Source: Dysgonomonadaceae bacterium zrk40
GTDB lineage: Bacteria; Bacteroidota; Bacteroidia; Bacteroidales; Dysgonomonadaceae
Reading direction: 5' to 3'
DNA: 64,000 nucleotides
Assembly (NCBI GenBank): GCA_016916535.1
Contig: CP070276.1
Coordinates: forward strand, 2,790,001-2,854,000
Numbering within the stretch: position 1 is the stretch's first letter; every line of letters starts with the position of its first letter. Below, piece by piece: positions 44,888 through 53,762 of this stretch. The notes beneath the pieces were generated by a model. That model was not told where the DNA came from. It saw only the letters and a program-made list of their open reading frames with translations, and did no database searches. Both the position numbers and the translations under genes were made by a program.

Positions 44888-45749
44888 TTACGATAGCATC
44901 ATGGCCGATGTGTTGGCAGAGCACAATGAGTTGATACCTGTCCTTAACCGGTTCGGAATCTGTCTCGGCGTGGGCAATCAGACATTGCTGTCATTGTGTG
45001 AGGCACATGACCTGAACCCTGAATTCATCCTTACCGTCCTGAACGTTTACCTCGACGACTCCTACATGCCAGATGGCGTGTTGCAATTGTTCGACACCGG
45101 TCTGATTGCCGATTACTTCCATCGTACGATGGAGAACTACATCAACGTGTTGGTTCCCAACATCGAGAAGCACCTCAACGCCTTCATAGCCCTAAGTGGC
45201 AGTGAAAACCGTGAACTGGGCATGCTGCGTAGTCTATTCCTTCAGTTCAGTGAAAGGATGACCGGTTACCTGCAACGGATGGCCAATGACGATGATGATG
45301 ACTTGCCCGATGACCTGTTACATGACCTGAAAAGCATCCTGATCAAGCATCTCGCACAGGAGTATAACCAGAACCTCGCTTACGCCACTATCTTCTCGGT
45401 ACACTCACTGGAAAAGGATCTGGCAGCACACAATAGGCTGCGCAACAGGGTGCTCCGGCCCAAACTGAATGAACTTGATCATATCGGAATGAGTGAGCTG
45501 CGGCAGTCAATTGCCGAGGAACACAACCATTCACGCAATAGTTATGCGGATCGCTCGCTCACCAACCGTGAGACTGAGATTCTGCGGCTGATCGTGCAGG
45601 GTCGCACCAGCAAGGAGATCGCCGAGGAGCTGGTAATCAGCCATAACACGGTGCTCACCCACCGCAAGAACATCATCGCCAAGACGGGAATCAAAACGGT
45701 CTCCGGCCTCACCTTCTACTGCATAAGGAACGGGTTGATCTCTTTGTAA
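44865..45749 (+). CDS. RIC/hemerythrin-like domain fused to a LuxR-type helix-turn-helix
   Basis: A 294-residue regulator with unusual layout. Residues about 10-60 (VLAEHNELIPVLNRFGICLGVGNQ, in part) resemble the ScdA/DUF542 domain of di-iron RIC repair proteins, with the usual CC-GG reduced to CLGVG. Residues about 78-190 are all-helical and hemerythrin-like (YFHRTMENYINVLVPNIEKHL), though not all iron-binding histidines are evident. Residues about 228-290 are a LuxR/GerE helix-turn-helix (LTNRETEILRLIVQGRTSKEIAEEL). RIC proteins handle nitrosative damage to iron-sulfur clusters, so with the overlapping YgbA_NO gene a role in sensing NO or iron status is plausible but unproved. Confidence 0.75.
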   Translation: MRQVKQLSYDSIMADVLAEHNELIPVLNRFGICLGVGNQTLLSLCEAHDLNPEFILTVLNVYLDDSYMPDGVLQLFDTGLIADYFHRTMENYINVLVPNIEKHLNAFIALSGSENRELGMLRSLFLQFSERMTGYLQRMANDDDDDLPDDLLHDLKSILIKHLAQEYNQNLAYATIFSVHSLEKDLAAHNRLRNRVLRPKLNELDHIGMSELRQSIAEEHNHSRNSYADRSLTNRETEILRLIVQGRTSKEIAEELVISHNTVLTHRKNIIAKTGIKTVSGLTFYCIRNGLISL

Positions 45750-45778
45750 CGATACTCCTCCCTAAAACAATAATTTAT

Positions 45779-46534
45779 ATGTCACATCCTACTTTTTTTC
45801 GTCTTCCCGAAACCAATTACGGAGAAGTCCTGGAACATACATACGATATCGCCCTCCTTCCCTGGGGAGCCATCGAACCGCATAACTATCACCTGCCCTA
45901 CCTGACCGATGCCATCCTCACATACGAGATCGCGGTCGATTGTGCCTCCAATGCCTTTGAACAGGGGGTCACCTGCATGGTGATGCCGCCAGTATGGCTC
46001 GGTTCACAGAATCCTGGCCAATGGAACAAACCCTTCTGCATACACACACGCAGTGAAACACAGCTGGCAATCCTCACCGATATCGTCACTTCTCTGCATG
46101 GTCTGGGGTTCCGCAAGTTGGTAATCCTCAATGGTCACGGTGGCAATAGTTTCAAACCCTACGTGCGCGACCTGGCCATGCGCTATCCCGATTTCACCAT
46201 CGTCGTGGTGGACTGGTGGACCACAGTGCCCACCGCCGGTTATTTTGAAGAGCAACCCGATGAACATGCCGGGGAGCAGGAGACCTCGGTGATGCTCCAT
46301 TACCATCCGGAGTTGGTAGATATGGCAAAGGCGGGTGATGGTAAGGTCGCTCCCTGCCGTATTGCCGGTGTCGACAACAAAACAGGATGGATGCCGAGGA
46401 ACTGGGATGAGGTGTCGGCAGATACAGGCATCGGTAACCCCAGGAAATCGACAGCCGAAAAGGGAAGCCGCTATGTGCAGGCAGTGGTGGAGAAGATCAC
46501 CTCCCTGCTGGTCGACCTGAAACTTGACAGATAG
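45779..46534 (+). CDS. Creatininase-family amidohydrolase
   Basis: Metal-dependent amidohydrolase of the creatininase superfamily, 251 residues. Metal-binding residues are seen in LPWGAIEPHNYHLPYLTDA (Glu and His, about 27-45), in LNGHGGNSF (about 117-125) and in EHAGEQETSVML (about 162-173). Members hydrolyse creatinine, or formamides in riboflavin and other pathways, so the substrate is open. Single gene; nothing nearby points to a pathway. Confidence 0.85.
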   Translation: MSHPTFFRLPETNYGEVLEHTYDIALLPWGAIEPHNYHLPYLTDAILTYEIAVDCASNAFEQGVTCMVMPPVWLGSQNPGQWNKPFCIHTRSETQLAILTDIVTSLHGLGFRKLVILNGHGGNSFKPYVRDLAMRYPDFTIVVVDWWTTVPTAGYFEEQPDEHAGEQETSVMLHYHPELVDMAKAGDGKVAPCRIAGVDNKTGWMPRNWDEVSADTGIGNPRKSTAEKGSRYVQAVVEKITSLLVDLKLDR

Positions 46535-46601
46535 GGGAAAGGATATGTTGTATCTGTGGCAATAAAGGGCTCAAACACTTTTAAAAGAGCACAAAATGTC
46601 C

Positions 46602-46609
46602 TACTTTTG
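46602..46609 (+). promoter_or_regulatory. -7 box (TACTTTTG) of the mut operon
   Basis: TAnnTTTG match about 90 bases upstream of mutA; TTTT at 46579-46582 could act as a weak -33 element with a 19-base spacer. No cobalamin riboswitch features seen in the leader. Confidence 0.5.
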
Positions 46610-46698
46610 TCCCTTGAATTCCGGGGCGATTTAAAGTCATGGAAGTGAAGCAGACAAGCATCAGAAAAAACCTCAAAATAATCATTAAGTAGTAAAGT

Positions 46699-48594
46699 AT
46701 GAGCAAAGAGAGAGAAAAACTTATCACCGATTTCCCACCGGTTTCCACCCAGGAATGGATGGATGTCGTCACCAAAGACCTGAAAGGTGCCGACTTCCAG
46801 AAGAGACTGGTTTGGAAAACCAATGAAGGGTTTCAAGTGAACCCCTTCTACCGTGCCGAAGATGTGGAAGGAATGGCCGCGCTGGAGAACCTGCCGGGTC
46901 AGTTTCCCTACGTGCGGGGCACAAAGAAGGAGAATGTATGGTATGTGCGTCAGAACATCGACGTGCAGGATTTCGCCGAAGCCAACCGGAAAGCAATCAC
47001 ACTGATCGGTAAGGGGGTAACCGCCCTGGGATTCTACCTTCCCGATGAAGGCCTCACCGCGGAGAAGATCGCGACACTGCTAAAAGGCATCGCTCCCGAC
47101 AAGGTGGAGCTCAACTTCAACACATGCATCTCCCATACCCGTATGCTGGCCCGTCTGGTGGTCGATTATGTGACTGCACAGAAGTTGGATGTGATGCAGT
47201 GCTTCGGCTCCATCGAGCACGACCCCTTCCGGAAGATTCTGAAGCTGGGTGTCGATGAATCCAACTGGCTGGACCAGGCGGTGGAGATGGTACAGATCAC
47301 CGCACCGCTACCCCGTTACAAGGCACTGGTCGTCACCGGCGAACTGCTGAACAATGCAGGGGCCTATGGCTATCAGGAGCTTGGTTACAGCCTATCCTAC
47401 GGCAACCAGTTGCTCTCGAAGCTGATCGAGAAGGGAGTGGATCCCTCGCTGGCAGCCAAGAAGATCAAATTCGACCTGGGTGTCGGCTCCAACTACTTCA
47501 TGGAGATTGCCAAGTTCCGCGCTGCCCGCTGGCTCTGGGCCGAGATCGTGAATGCCTACCGCCCAACCTGCGCGCACGACTGTGACAACAAGGCTGCCGA
47601 CGGCACCTGCCGCTGCGCCGCCAAGATGAATATACATGCCATCACCTCGCGCTTCAACCAGTCGCTCTACGACCCCTACGTGAACCTGCTGCGCACCCAG
47701 ACAGAGGCCATGTCGGCCACCATCGGTGCAGTTGACTCGCTCACGGTGCGTCCTTTCGACGAAGCTTTCGAGACGCCTACCGCCTTTGCCGAACGAATCG
47801 CCGTGAACCAGCAGCTGCTGCTCAAGGAGGAGTCGCACTTCGATAAGGTGACCGATCCCTCTTCCGGCTCCTATTACATTGAGACGCTCACCGCCTCGCT
47901 GGCGGAGCAAGCCTGGAAACTGTTCCTCGAAACAGAGGAAAAGGGCTTCTACGAAGCACTCAAGGCAGGCAGCGTGCAGGATGCCATCAACGCTTCTGCC
48001 GAGAGCCGTTTCGGTGCCGCCGCCAGCCGCAAGGAGATCCTGCTGGGCACCAACCAGTATCCCAACGCTAAGGAAACCATGGCCGGGAAGATCGAAGAGA
48101 AAGAGAAACATGGCTGTGGCTGCAACCACAAGAACGAACAGACACCGTTGAAGAAGCTCAACAGCGGCAGGCTTGCCGATCCCTTCAACGAGCTGCGTCT
48201 GGCCACCGAACGGAGCGGTAAAACACCGAAGGTGTTCATGCTTACCATCGGCAACCTGGCCATGCGCCTTGCGCGCTCGCAGTTCTCCGGCAACTTCTTC
48301 GCCTGTGCCGGTTACGAGCTGATCGACAACCTCGGCTTCAAGACCGTGGCCGAAGGGGTGCAGGCAGCACGCGAAAAGAAAGCCGACGTGGTGGTGCTCT
48401 GCTCAAGCGATGAGGAGTATGCAACCTATGCACCGGAGGCGTTCGACCTGCTGAAGGATGGCTCCGAGCTGTTCGTCGTGGCTGGTGCTCCCGCCTGCAT
48501 GGACGACCTGAAGTCCCATGGCATTGAACACTTCATTCACGTGCGAAGCAACGTGCTGGAGACCCTCCAGATGTTTAATGACAAACTATTATAA
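46699..48594 (+). CDS. mutA: Methylmalonyl-CoA mutase small (beta) subunit
   Basis: Non-catalytic subunit of the B12-dependent mutase that interconverts succinyl-CoA and (R)-methylmalonyl-CoA on the propionate route; 631 residues. The TIM-barrel part shows TVRPFDEAFETPTAFAERIAVNQQLLLKEESHFDKVTDPSSGSYYIE (in parts, about 350-395), and the C-terminal B12-domain fold (about 510-631) lacks the cobalt-ligating D-x-H-x-x-G. Two cysteine-rich inserts stand out: CAHDCDNKAADGTCRC at about residues 291-306 and HGCGCNH at about 471-477. It is the first gene of an operon with a prenyltransferase and mutB. Confidence 0.95.
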   Translation: MSKEREKLITDFPPVSTQEWMDVVTKDLKGADFQKRLVWKTNEGFQVNPFYRAEDVEGMAALENLPGQFPYVRGTKKENVWYVRQNIDVQDFAEANRKAITLIGKGVTALGFYLPDEGLTAEKIATLLKGIAPDKVELNFNTCISHTRMLARLVVDYVTAQKLDVMQCFGSIEHDPFRKILKLGVDESNWLDQAVEMVQITAPLPRYKALVVTGELLNNAGAYGYQELGYSLSYGNQLLSKLIEKGVDPSLAAKKIKFDLGVGSNYFMEIAKFRAARWLWAEIVNAYRPTCAHDCDNKAADGTCRCAAKMNIHAITSRFNQSLYDPYVNLLRTQTEAMSATIGAVDSLTVRPFDEAFETPTAFAERIAVNQQLLLKEESHFDKVTDPSSGSYYIETLTASLAEQAWKLFLETEEKGFYEALKAGSVQDAINASAESRFGAAASRKEILLGTNQYPNAKETMAGKIEEKEKHGCGCNHKNEQTPLKKLNSGRLADPFNELRLATERSGKTPKVFMLTIGNLAMRLARSQFSGNFFACAGYELIDNLGFKTVAEGVQAAREKKADVVVLCSSDEEYATYAPEAFDLLKDGSELFVVAGAPACMDDLKSHGIEHFIHVRSNVLETLQMFNDKLL

Positions 48595-48636
48595 ATTCGA
48601 TCCGGTTCTCTGAATCGGGCAGCGACAATAAAAACA

Positions 48637-49548
48637 ATGGACGGAGATGGAAAAGTGATTAATTGGATCAAGGTAGCTCACCCCTGGGCCATCCCGGCAT
48701 CGGCTTCACCGGCGCTGGTAGGCTTCTCATACGTTTTTTATCTTTCCCAAACGGGGGATATTGAGGGTGTGAACTGGCGCTTCGGCCTGCTTGGGATCCT
48801 GGGAGCCATCATCTTCCATCTTGCCGGCAACCTGATCAGTGAGTACCACGATTACGTGAGTGGTGTGGATATCAAGGAAAAGACCGGTCCCGAGCGGTTG
48901 ATCGTGAAGGGACTCTTCAAACCCAAAACAGTATTGTATTACGGTTATGTGGTTTTGACCGTTGGCATCCTCCTGGGCATCTACCTGCTGGTACATACCG
49001 GTCTGCCCATGCTGGCATTCGGGTTCATCGGGATCATCAGCTCCACCCTCTACTATCGATTCAAGTATGTGGCGCTGGGTGACCTGATCATCTTCATCAG
49101 CTACGGCATGGCCATCGCCCTGGGGGTGGCCTACGTGATGAGTCAACAACTCATCTGGCCGACCCTCCTAGTGGTAGCCCCCACGGGGCTACTGGTGGTG
49201 GCAATCCTGCATGCCAACAACACGCGCGACATGCTGCAGGACAAGGCAGCCGGCATCCGCACACAGGCCATGCGCTTGGGGGTGGAAGGCTCACAGGTGG
49301 TCTACCAGACCATCCTGCTGCTGGCCTACATGCTGGTCGCACTCGCGGTGCTGCTTGGGATACTGGCTCCCCTGTCGTTCGTGACGCTGTTGAGCTTCCC
49401 GTTGGCAATGCGGAACATCAAGCTGATGAAGAAAGCAACGATTGAGGATTTGGGTATCATCCGATTTCTTGATACCGACACCGCCAAGTTGGTGCTGATC
49501 TTCAGCCTGCTGCTCGTCGCCGCAAATTTTGTCGCTCCCTTTATATAA
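48637..49548 (+). CDS. UbiA-family prenyltransferase (MenA-like)
   Basis: Integral-membrane prenyltransferase of 303 residues with eight or nine helices. The first aspartate motif is [14 protein letters not shown] (Asp-rich, about 68-81), and the second is [15 protein letters not shown] (about 191-205), close to the DNxxxD and DxxxD motifs that bind prenyl diphosphate in MenA (dihydroxynaphthoate octaprenyltransferase). It may make menaquinone, the electron carrier of fumarate-respiring Bacteroidota. Its position between the two mutase subunit genes, 42 and 26 bases from each, is unexpected and suggests cotranscription. Confidence 0.85.
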   Translation: MDGDGKVINWIKVAHPWAIPASASPALVGFSYVFYLSQTGDIEGVNWRFGLLGILGAIIFHLAGNLISEYHDYVSGVDIKEKTGPERLIVKGLFKPKTVLYYGYVVLTVGILLGIYLLVHTGLPMLAFGFIGIISSTLYYRFKYVALGDLIIFISYGMAIALGVAYVMSQQLIWPTLLVVAPTGLLVVAILHANNTRDMLQDKAAGIRTQAMRLGVEGSQVVYQTILLLAYMLVALAVLLGILAPLSFVTLLSFPLAMRNIKLMKKATIEDLGIIRFLDTDTAKLVLIFSLLLVAANFVAPFI

Positions 49549-49574
49549 AGAATCAAATCAAACAACCTACAGCT

Positions 49575-51722
49575 ATGCAACCAAATTTTAAAGATATTGA
49601 CATTCAGAACGATGGTTTCTATACCGTCGACGTGAAGGAGTGGGCCGAGAAGAATGAGGTCAAGGCCGACTGGCTTACACCCGAGCAGATTCCTGTGAAG
49701 CCGGTCTACACGAAGGAGGACCTCGAAGGGATGGAGCATCTCAACTATGCTGCCGGTGTGGCTCCCTATTTGCGTGGACCCTATTCCACTATGTACGTGA
49801 TGCGTCCCTGGACCATCCGCCAGTATGCCGGCTTCTCCACCGCCGAGGAATCGAACGCTTTCTATCGCCGAAACCTCGCTGCAGGTCAGAAAGGGCTTTC
49901 GGTAGCCTTCGACCTCCCCACGCATCGTGGCTACGATGCCGACAACGAGCGTGTGGTGGGCGATGTCGGCAAGGCCGGCGTTTCCATCTGCTCGGTAGAG
50001 GACATGAAGATCCTCTTCGATGGCATTCCCCTCAACAAGATGTCGGTCTCGATGACCATGAACGGAGCCGTGCTGCCCGTCCTTGCCTTCTACATTGTTG
50101 CAGCCCAGGAACAGGGTGCGAAGCTCGAAGAGATGGCCGGAACCATCCAGAACGACATCCTCAAGGAGTTCATGGTGCGCAACACCTACATCTACCCGCC
50201 CAAGTTCTCGATGAAGATCATCGCCGACATTTTCGAGTTCACCTCACAGAAGATGCCCAAGTTCAACTCCATCTCCATCTCCGGCTACCACATGCAGGAG
50301 GCGGGAGCCACTGCCGATATCGAGCTGGCCTACACGCTGGCCGACGGTATTGAGTACCTGCGTGCCGGCATCGATGCCGGCATCGACGTGGATGCCTTCG
50401 CACCCCGTCTCTCCTTCTTCTGGGCCATCGGTATGAACCACTTCATGGAGATCGCCAAGATGCGTGCCGCCCGTCTGTTGTGGGCCAAGATCGTGAAGAG
50501 CTTCGGCGCGAAGAACCCCAAGTCGATGGCGCTGCGCACCCACTCGCAGACCTCCGGCTGGTCGCTCACCGAACAGGATCCCTTCAACAACGTGGGACGT
50601 ACCTGCGTAGAGGCGATGGCAGCAGCCCTGGGTCACACCCAGTCGCTCCACACCAACGCGCTGGATGAGGCAATCGCGCTGCCGACCGATTTCTCGGCCC
50701 GCATTGCCCGCAACACCCAGATTTACATCCAGGAGGAGACCCAAATCACCCGCCAGGTAGATCCCTGGGCCGGTTCCTACTACGTGGAGTCGCTCACCCA
50801 GGAGCTGGTGGACAAGGCATGGGAACACATCCAGGAGATCGAGAAGCTGGGCGGTATGGCCAAGGCCATCGAAACCGGCATCCCCAAGATGCGCATCGAG
50901 GAGGCGGCAGCCCGCACCCAGGCACGCATCGACTCCGGTTTGCAGGCCATCATCGGTGTGAACCGTTATCGTCTCGACAAGGAGGATCCGATCGATATCC
51001 TTGATATCGACAACACGGAAGTGCGCAAGCAACAGGTGGAACGGCTCAACAGCCTCCGTGCCGGTCGCGACAACGCCGTGGTAGAGAAGGCACTAGAGGC
51101 CATCACTCGTTGCGTGGAGAGTGGCCAGGGTAATCTGTTGGAGCTCTCGGTGGAGGCTGCCCGCGTTCGCGCCACGCTGGGTGAGATCTCCGATGCATGT
51201 GAGAAGGTGGTAGGACGTTACAACGCAGTAATCAGAACAATTGCAGGAGTGTATTCATCAGAATCAAAAGCAGATGCCACGCTGGAACAGGCGCGTGCGC
51301 TGACCGACCAGTTCGCCCATAAGGAAGGGCGCAGACCCCGTATCATGGTTGCCAAGATGGGCCAGGACGGACACGACCGCGGTGCCAAAGTAGTCGCCAC
51401 AGGCTATGCCGACTGTGGTTTTGACGTGGATATGGGACCCCTGTTTCAGACACCCGCCGAGGCAGCCCGTCAGGCAGTGGAGAACGACGTCCATGTGTTG
51501 GGTGTCTCCTCGCTCGCTGCCGGACACAAGACCCTCGTGCCGCAGGTGGTGGCAGAGTTGCAACGTCTCGGCCGTCCCGATATCGTGGTGATTGCCGGTG
51601 GGGTGATTCCCGCACAGGATTATGACTATCTCTACAAGGCTGGAGTGGCGGCCATCTTCGGCCCCGGCAGCTCGGTGACCAAGTCGGCTTGTGACATCAT
51701 GCACATCTTGATGGAGGAGTAA
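49575..51722 (+). CDS. mutB: Methylmalonyl-CoA mutase large (alpha) subunit
   Basis: Catalytic B12-binding subunit, 715 residues. The TIM-barrel half has [26 protein letters not shown] (in part, about 70-97, with the active-site Tyr) and [19 protein letters not shown] (about 318-336). The C-terminal cobalamin domain carries [23 protein letters not shown] (in part, about 595-617), where His of DGHDRG ligates cobalt, and [12 protein letters not shown]. With MutA it forms the heterodimer. Ends the operon at a clear terminator. Confidence 0.97.
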   Translation: MQPNFKDIDIQNDGFYTVDVKEWAEKNEVKADWLTPEQIPVKPVYTKEDLEGMEHLNYAAGVAPYLRGPYSTMYVMRPWTIRQYAGFSTAEESNAFYRRNLAAGQKGLSVAFDLPTHRGYDADNERVVGDVGKAGVSICSVEDMKILFDGIPLNKMSVSMTMNGAVLPVLAFYIVAAQEQGAKLEEMAGTIQNDILKEFMVRNTYIYPPKFSMKIIADIFEFTSQKMPKFNSISISGYHMQEAGATADIELAYTLADGIEYLRAGIDAGIDVDAFAPRLSFFWAIGMNHFMEIAKMRAARLLWAKIVKSFGAKNPKSMALRTHSQTSGWSLTEQDPFNNVGRTCVEAMAAALGHTQSLHTNALDEAIALPTDFSARIARNTQIYIQEETQITRQVDPWAGSYYVESLTQELVDKAWEHIQEIEKLGGMAKAIETGIPKMRIEEAAARTQARIDSGLQAIIGVNRYRLDKEDPIDILDIDNTEVRKQQVERLNSLRAGRDNAVVEKALEAITRCVESGQGNLLELSVEAARVRATLGEISDACEKVVGRYNAVIRTIAGVYSSESKADATLEQARALTDQFAHKEGRRPRIMVAKMGQDGHDRGAKVVATGYADCGFDVDMGPLFQTPAEAARQAVENDVHVLGVSSLAAGHKTLVPQVVAELQRLGRPDIVVIAGGVIPAQDYDYLYKAGVAAIFGPGSSVTKSACDIMHILMEE

Positions 51723-51745
51723 AGGCTAACGCTTGGTTATACTTT

Positions 51746-52579
51746 TTATTCCGCTTTCGGTACGATCAGGAGTAGATTGTGCCGGAAGCGGTTTTTTTCA
51801 CTTTCAACAGGACCCAAATAACTCGGTCTTAGACCTCCCGTATCAATCACAAATTTCTGGAAAACAATCCCCGGGTCAATTGCCCATATTTTTAAAACAT
51901 GTTTTCCTGGTAGCTCCACATCGTGTGATGAAACCTTTATTTTTATGTGGTCTCCTACCGATTTTGTCCACCAACCTGCATATTTATAATCTGGAACTGT
52001 TTCGCCTTCATTCATGTTGATTATTTGAGGTTTCTCGTTGTCGATCGCGATGGCATATTTCAACCCTCCTTGATTTTTGAAATCCTGGGTTGGTGAAAGG
52101 TAGGCCTCAACTTTAAAATCTCCGGAACTGAATGATGTAAATTCATATTCAACTCTTGGCGAGTTCTCTAGGATCGATTGACTCTCAGCGGTAACCGGTT
52201 CAATAATGAGTGACGAGTTTGTTCGTCCAAGGTTTGGAACTACTGTCCAATGAATCTCTTTCTTGTCAATTTTTCTGGTGTAATGAGCCGCCTCGAATGC
52301 AATTACTCCTTCGTTTTCGATAAAGCCAGAGACTGCTGGTATCTCGTTTCGAATAGGTACCTGCACCCTATATTCCTTTCCGGCTCCGGAAATTAATATT
52401 TCTCCCGTAACCTCTCCTTTGGGGGCTTTGTTCCAATCAATGCTTACATATATTTTTTCATTGAACCTTGTAGAACCTGCTTCTGACGATAGTTTTATCC
52501 AATCTTCCCTGCCCTTGATCGTATATTGTAATTCATCCCGGCCACGGTTGACAATATCGATGTAATAATCCTGATTATT
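51746..52579 (-). pseudogene. GH115 alpha-glucuronidase, 3' part (cut by IS3-family element)
   Basis: C-terminal 277 codons of a GH115 gene, including the GH115 C-terminal beta domain. The open frame starts at the element boundary with NNQDYYIDIVNRGRDEL, which continues VFDPLN from the 5' part (54005 onward), and runs on without a stop through GFIENEGVIAFEAAHYT and GWWTKSVGDHIKIKV to the end at 51746. It has no start codon of its own before 52366. The ATT at 52577-52579 is the presumed target duplication. The gene's end overlaps the mutB terminator on the other strand. Confidence 0.9.
51751..51798 (+). terminator. Intrinsic terminator after mutB
   Basis: Stem CCGCTTTCGG / CCGGAAGCGG (51751-51760 and 51782-51791; one mismatch) followed by seven T (51792-51798). 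The hairpin lies inside the end of the GH115 coding sequence on the opposite strand. Confidence 0.8.
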
Positions 52580-52641
52580 CTATAATATACCCCGTAATTT
52601 GTACCACTATCTAAGCAAATAAAAAAGCTTATATTTGTGTT

Positions 52642-52938
52642 ATGAACAAGTCAAGAAGAAAACATTCAGCGGCTTTCAAGGCAGAGGTTGCATTAGCAGC
52701 CATCAAAGAACGGGAGACCCTATCTGAATTAAGTGCCCGTTATGGTATTCACCCCACTGTGATATCCACATGGAAAAATGAGTTTTTGAAACGTTCAGAA
52801 GAGTTATTCTCGAAGCATGGCCCCAAGAGTGAAGCTGACTTTGAGAAAGAGCGACAGGAGCTCTATGCGAAAATAGGAGAACTGGAGATGCAGCGAGACT
52901 GGTTAAAAAAAAAGTCGAAGCAGTTGGGCTTGGAATAA
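52642..52938 (+). CDS. IS3-family OrfA
   Basis: Helix-turn-helix protein of 98 residues (transposase_8 type): KHSAAFKAEVALAAIKERETLSELSARYGIHPTVISTWK (in parts, about 7-46), then a leucine-zipper-like coiled coil (about 70-93). A run of nine A near 52905 lies before the stop and would serve as the -1 slippage site that makes the OrfAB fusion transposase. A TATATTTG box (52630-52637) lies immediately before the start. Confidence 0.9.
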   Translation: MNKSRRKHSAAFKAEVALAAIKERETLSELSARYGIHPTVISTWKNEFLKRSEELFSKHGPKSEADFEKERQELYAKIGELEMQRDWLKKKSKQLGLE

Positions 52939-53762
52939 TGGAACGACGTGACCTAGTTTCGAGAGATGATCGTTTAAGCCTACAGAGCCAATGTGATCTA
53001 CTGGGAATCAGCAAATCCGGTCTTTACTATTTGCCAAAAGGAGAAAGTGATGAGAATCTTGAGATTATGAAGAAAATGGATAAGTACCATCATGATCATC
53101 CTACTTACGGAGTTCTGCAAATGCAAGACTACCTGTTCGCACTGGGTTTTATAGTGAATCACAAGCGAGTGAGACGCCTCATGCGTAAGGCCCAAATAAT
53201 TGCTCAATATCCAAAGCGGAATTTGAGTAAGTTGGGACTGGTCGAGTACATTTATCCCTATCTGCTTCGTAATCTCAATATTGACCACCCAAATCAGGTC
53301 TGGGAGATTGACATAACGTACATACCCATGGACAAGGGCTTCATGTATTTAACGGCAATCATAGACGTGTACAGTCGTTTTATTGTTGGCTGGGGCCTTC
53401 ATAACAGCCTGCATGGAGAAAACGTGCTTGAAGTACTTGAGGCAACAATACAAGAGCATGGTGTGCCTGAGATCGTCAACTCAGATCAGGGAAGTCAGTT
53501 TACCAGCCCGGCATGGGTAAACAAGCTTAATGAACTTGGAATCAGCATCAGCATGGATGGCCGTGGCAGAGCAACGGACAACATCTACATCGAACGGTTT
53601 TGGAGGACATTGAAACAGGATCATGTTTATCCGTTTCCGGCGGAAAACGGTACCACTCTTTGGAAAGGAATCAGGGGGTTTATGAATCATTACAACAAAA
53701 TGAAAACCCACCAGGGAGTCGGAAGACGAACGCCGGAAAGTATTTTCAAGTTAAGCGCCTGA
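52938..53762 (+). CDS. IS3-family OrfB (DDE transposase)
   Basis: Integrase-like catalytic part of the transposase, 274 residues, in the -1 frame relative to orfA (start and stop overlap as TAATG). The DDE residues are Asp in WEIDITYIPM (about 117), Asp in IVNSDQGSQFTS (about 177) and Glu in YIERFWRTLK (about 213). An HTH_21 segment (HPTYGVLQMQDYL) precedes the core. Intact, so the element may be able to move. Confidence 0.93.
   Translation: MERRDLVSRDDRLSLQSQCDLLGISKSGLYYLPKGESDENLEIMKKMDKYHHDHPTYGVLQMQDYLFALGFIVNHKRVRRLMRKAQIIAQYPKRNLSKLGLVEYIYPYLLRNLNIDHPNQVWEIDITYIPMDKGFMYLTAIIDVYSRFIVGWGLHNSLHGENVLEVLEATIQEHGVPEIVNSDQGSQFTSPAWVNKLNELGISISMDGRGRATDNIYIERFWRTLKQDHVYPFPAENGTTLWKGIRGFMNHYNKMKTHQGVGRRTPESIFKLSA

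Noticed and set aside
46535-46698. A cobalamin riboswitch ahead of mutA
   Set aside because: The leader is short and lacks the conserved B12-box sequence; only a promoter-like box is present.
47392-48129. A 245-residue minus-strand open frame over mutA
   Set aside because: Antisense to mutA and without recognisable domains; GC-rich genes often leave open antisense frames.
50244-51032. A 262-residue minus-strand open frame over mutB
   Set aside because: Antisense to a certain catalytic gene; composition as in other shadows.
51746-52366. A stand-alone secreted protein ending at 51746
   Set aside because: Its frame continues upstream without a start to the insertion boundary and its sequence joins directly to GH115, so it is the 3' part of that gene.
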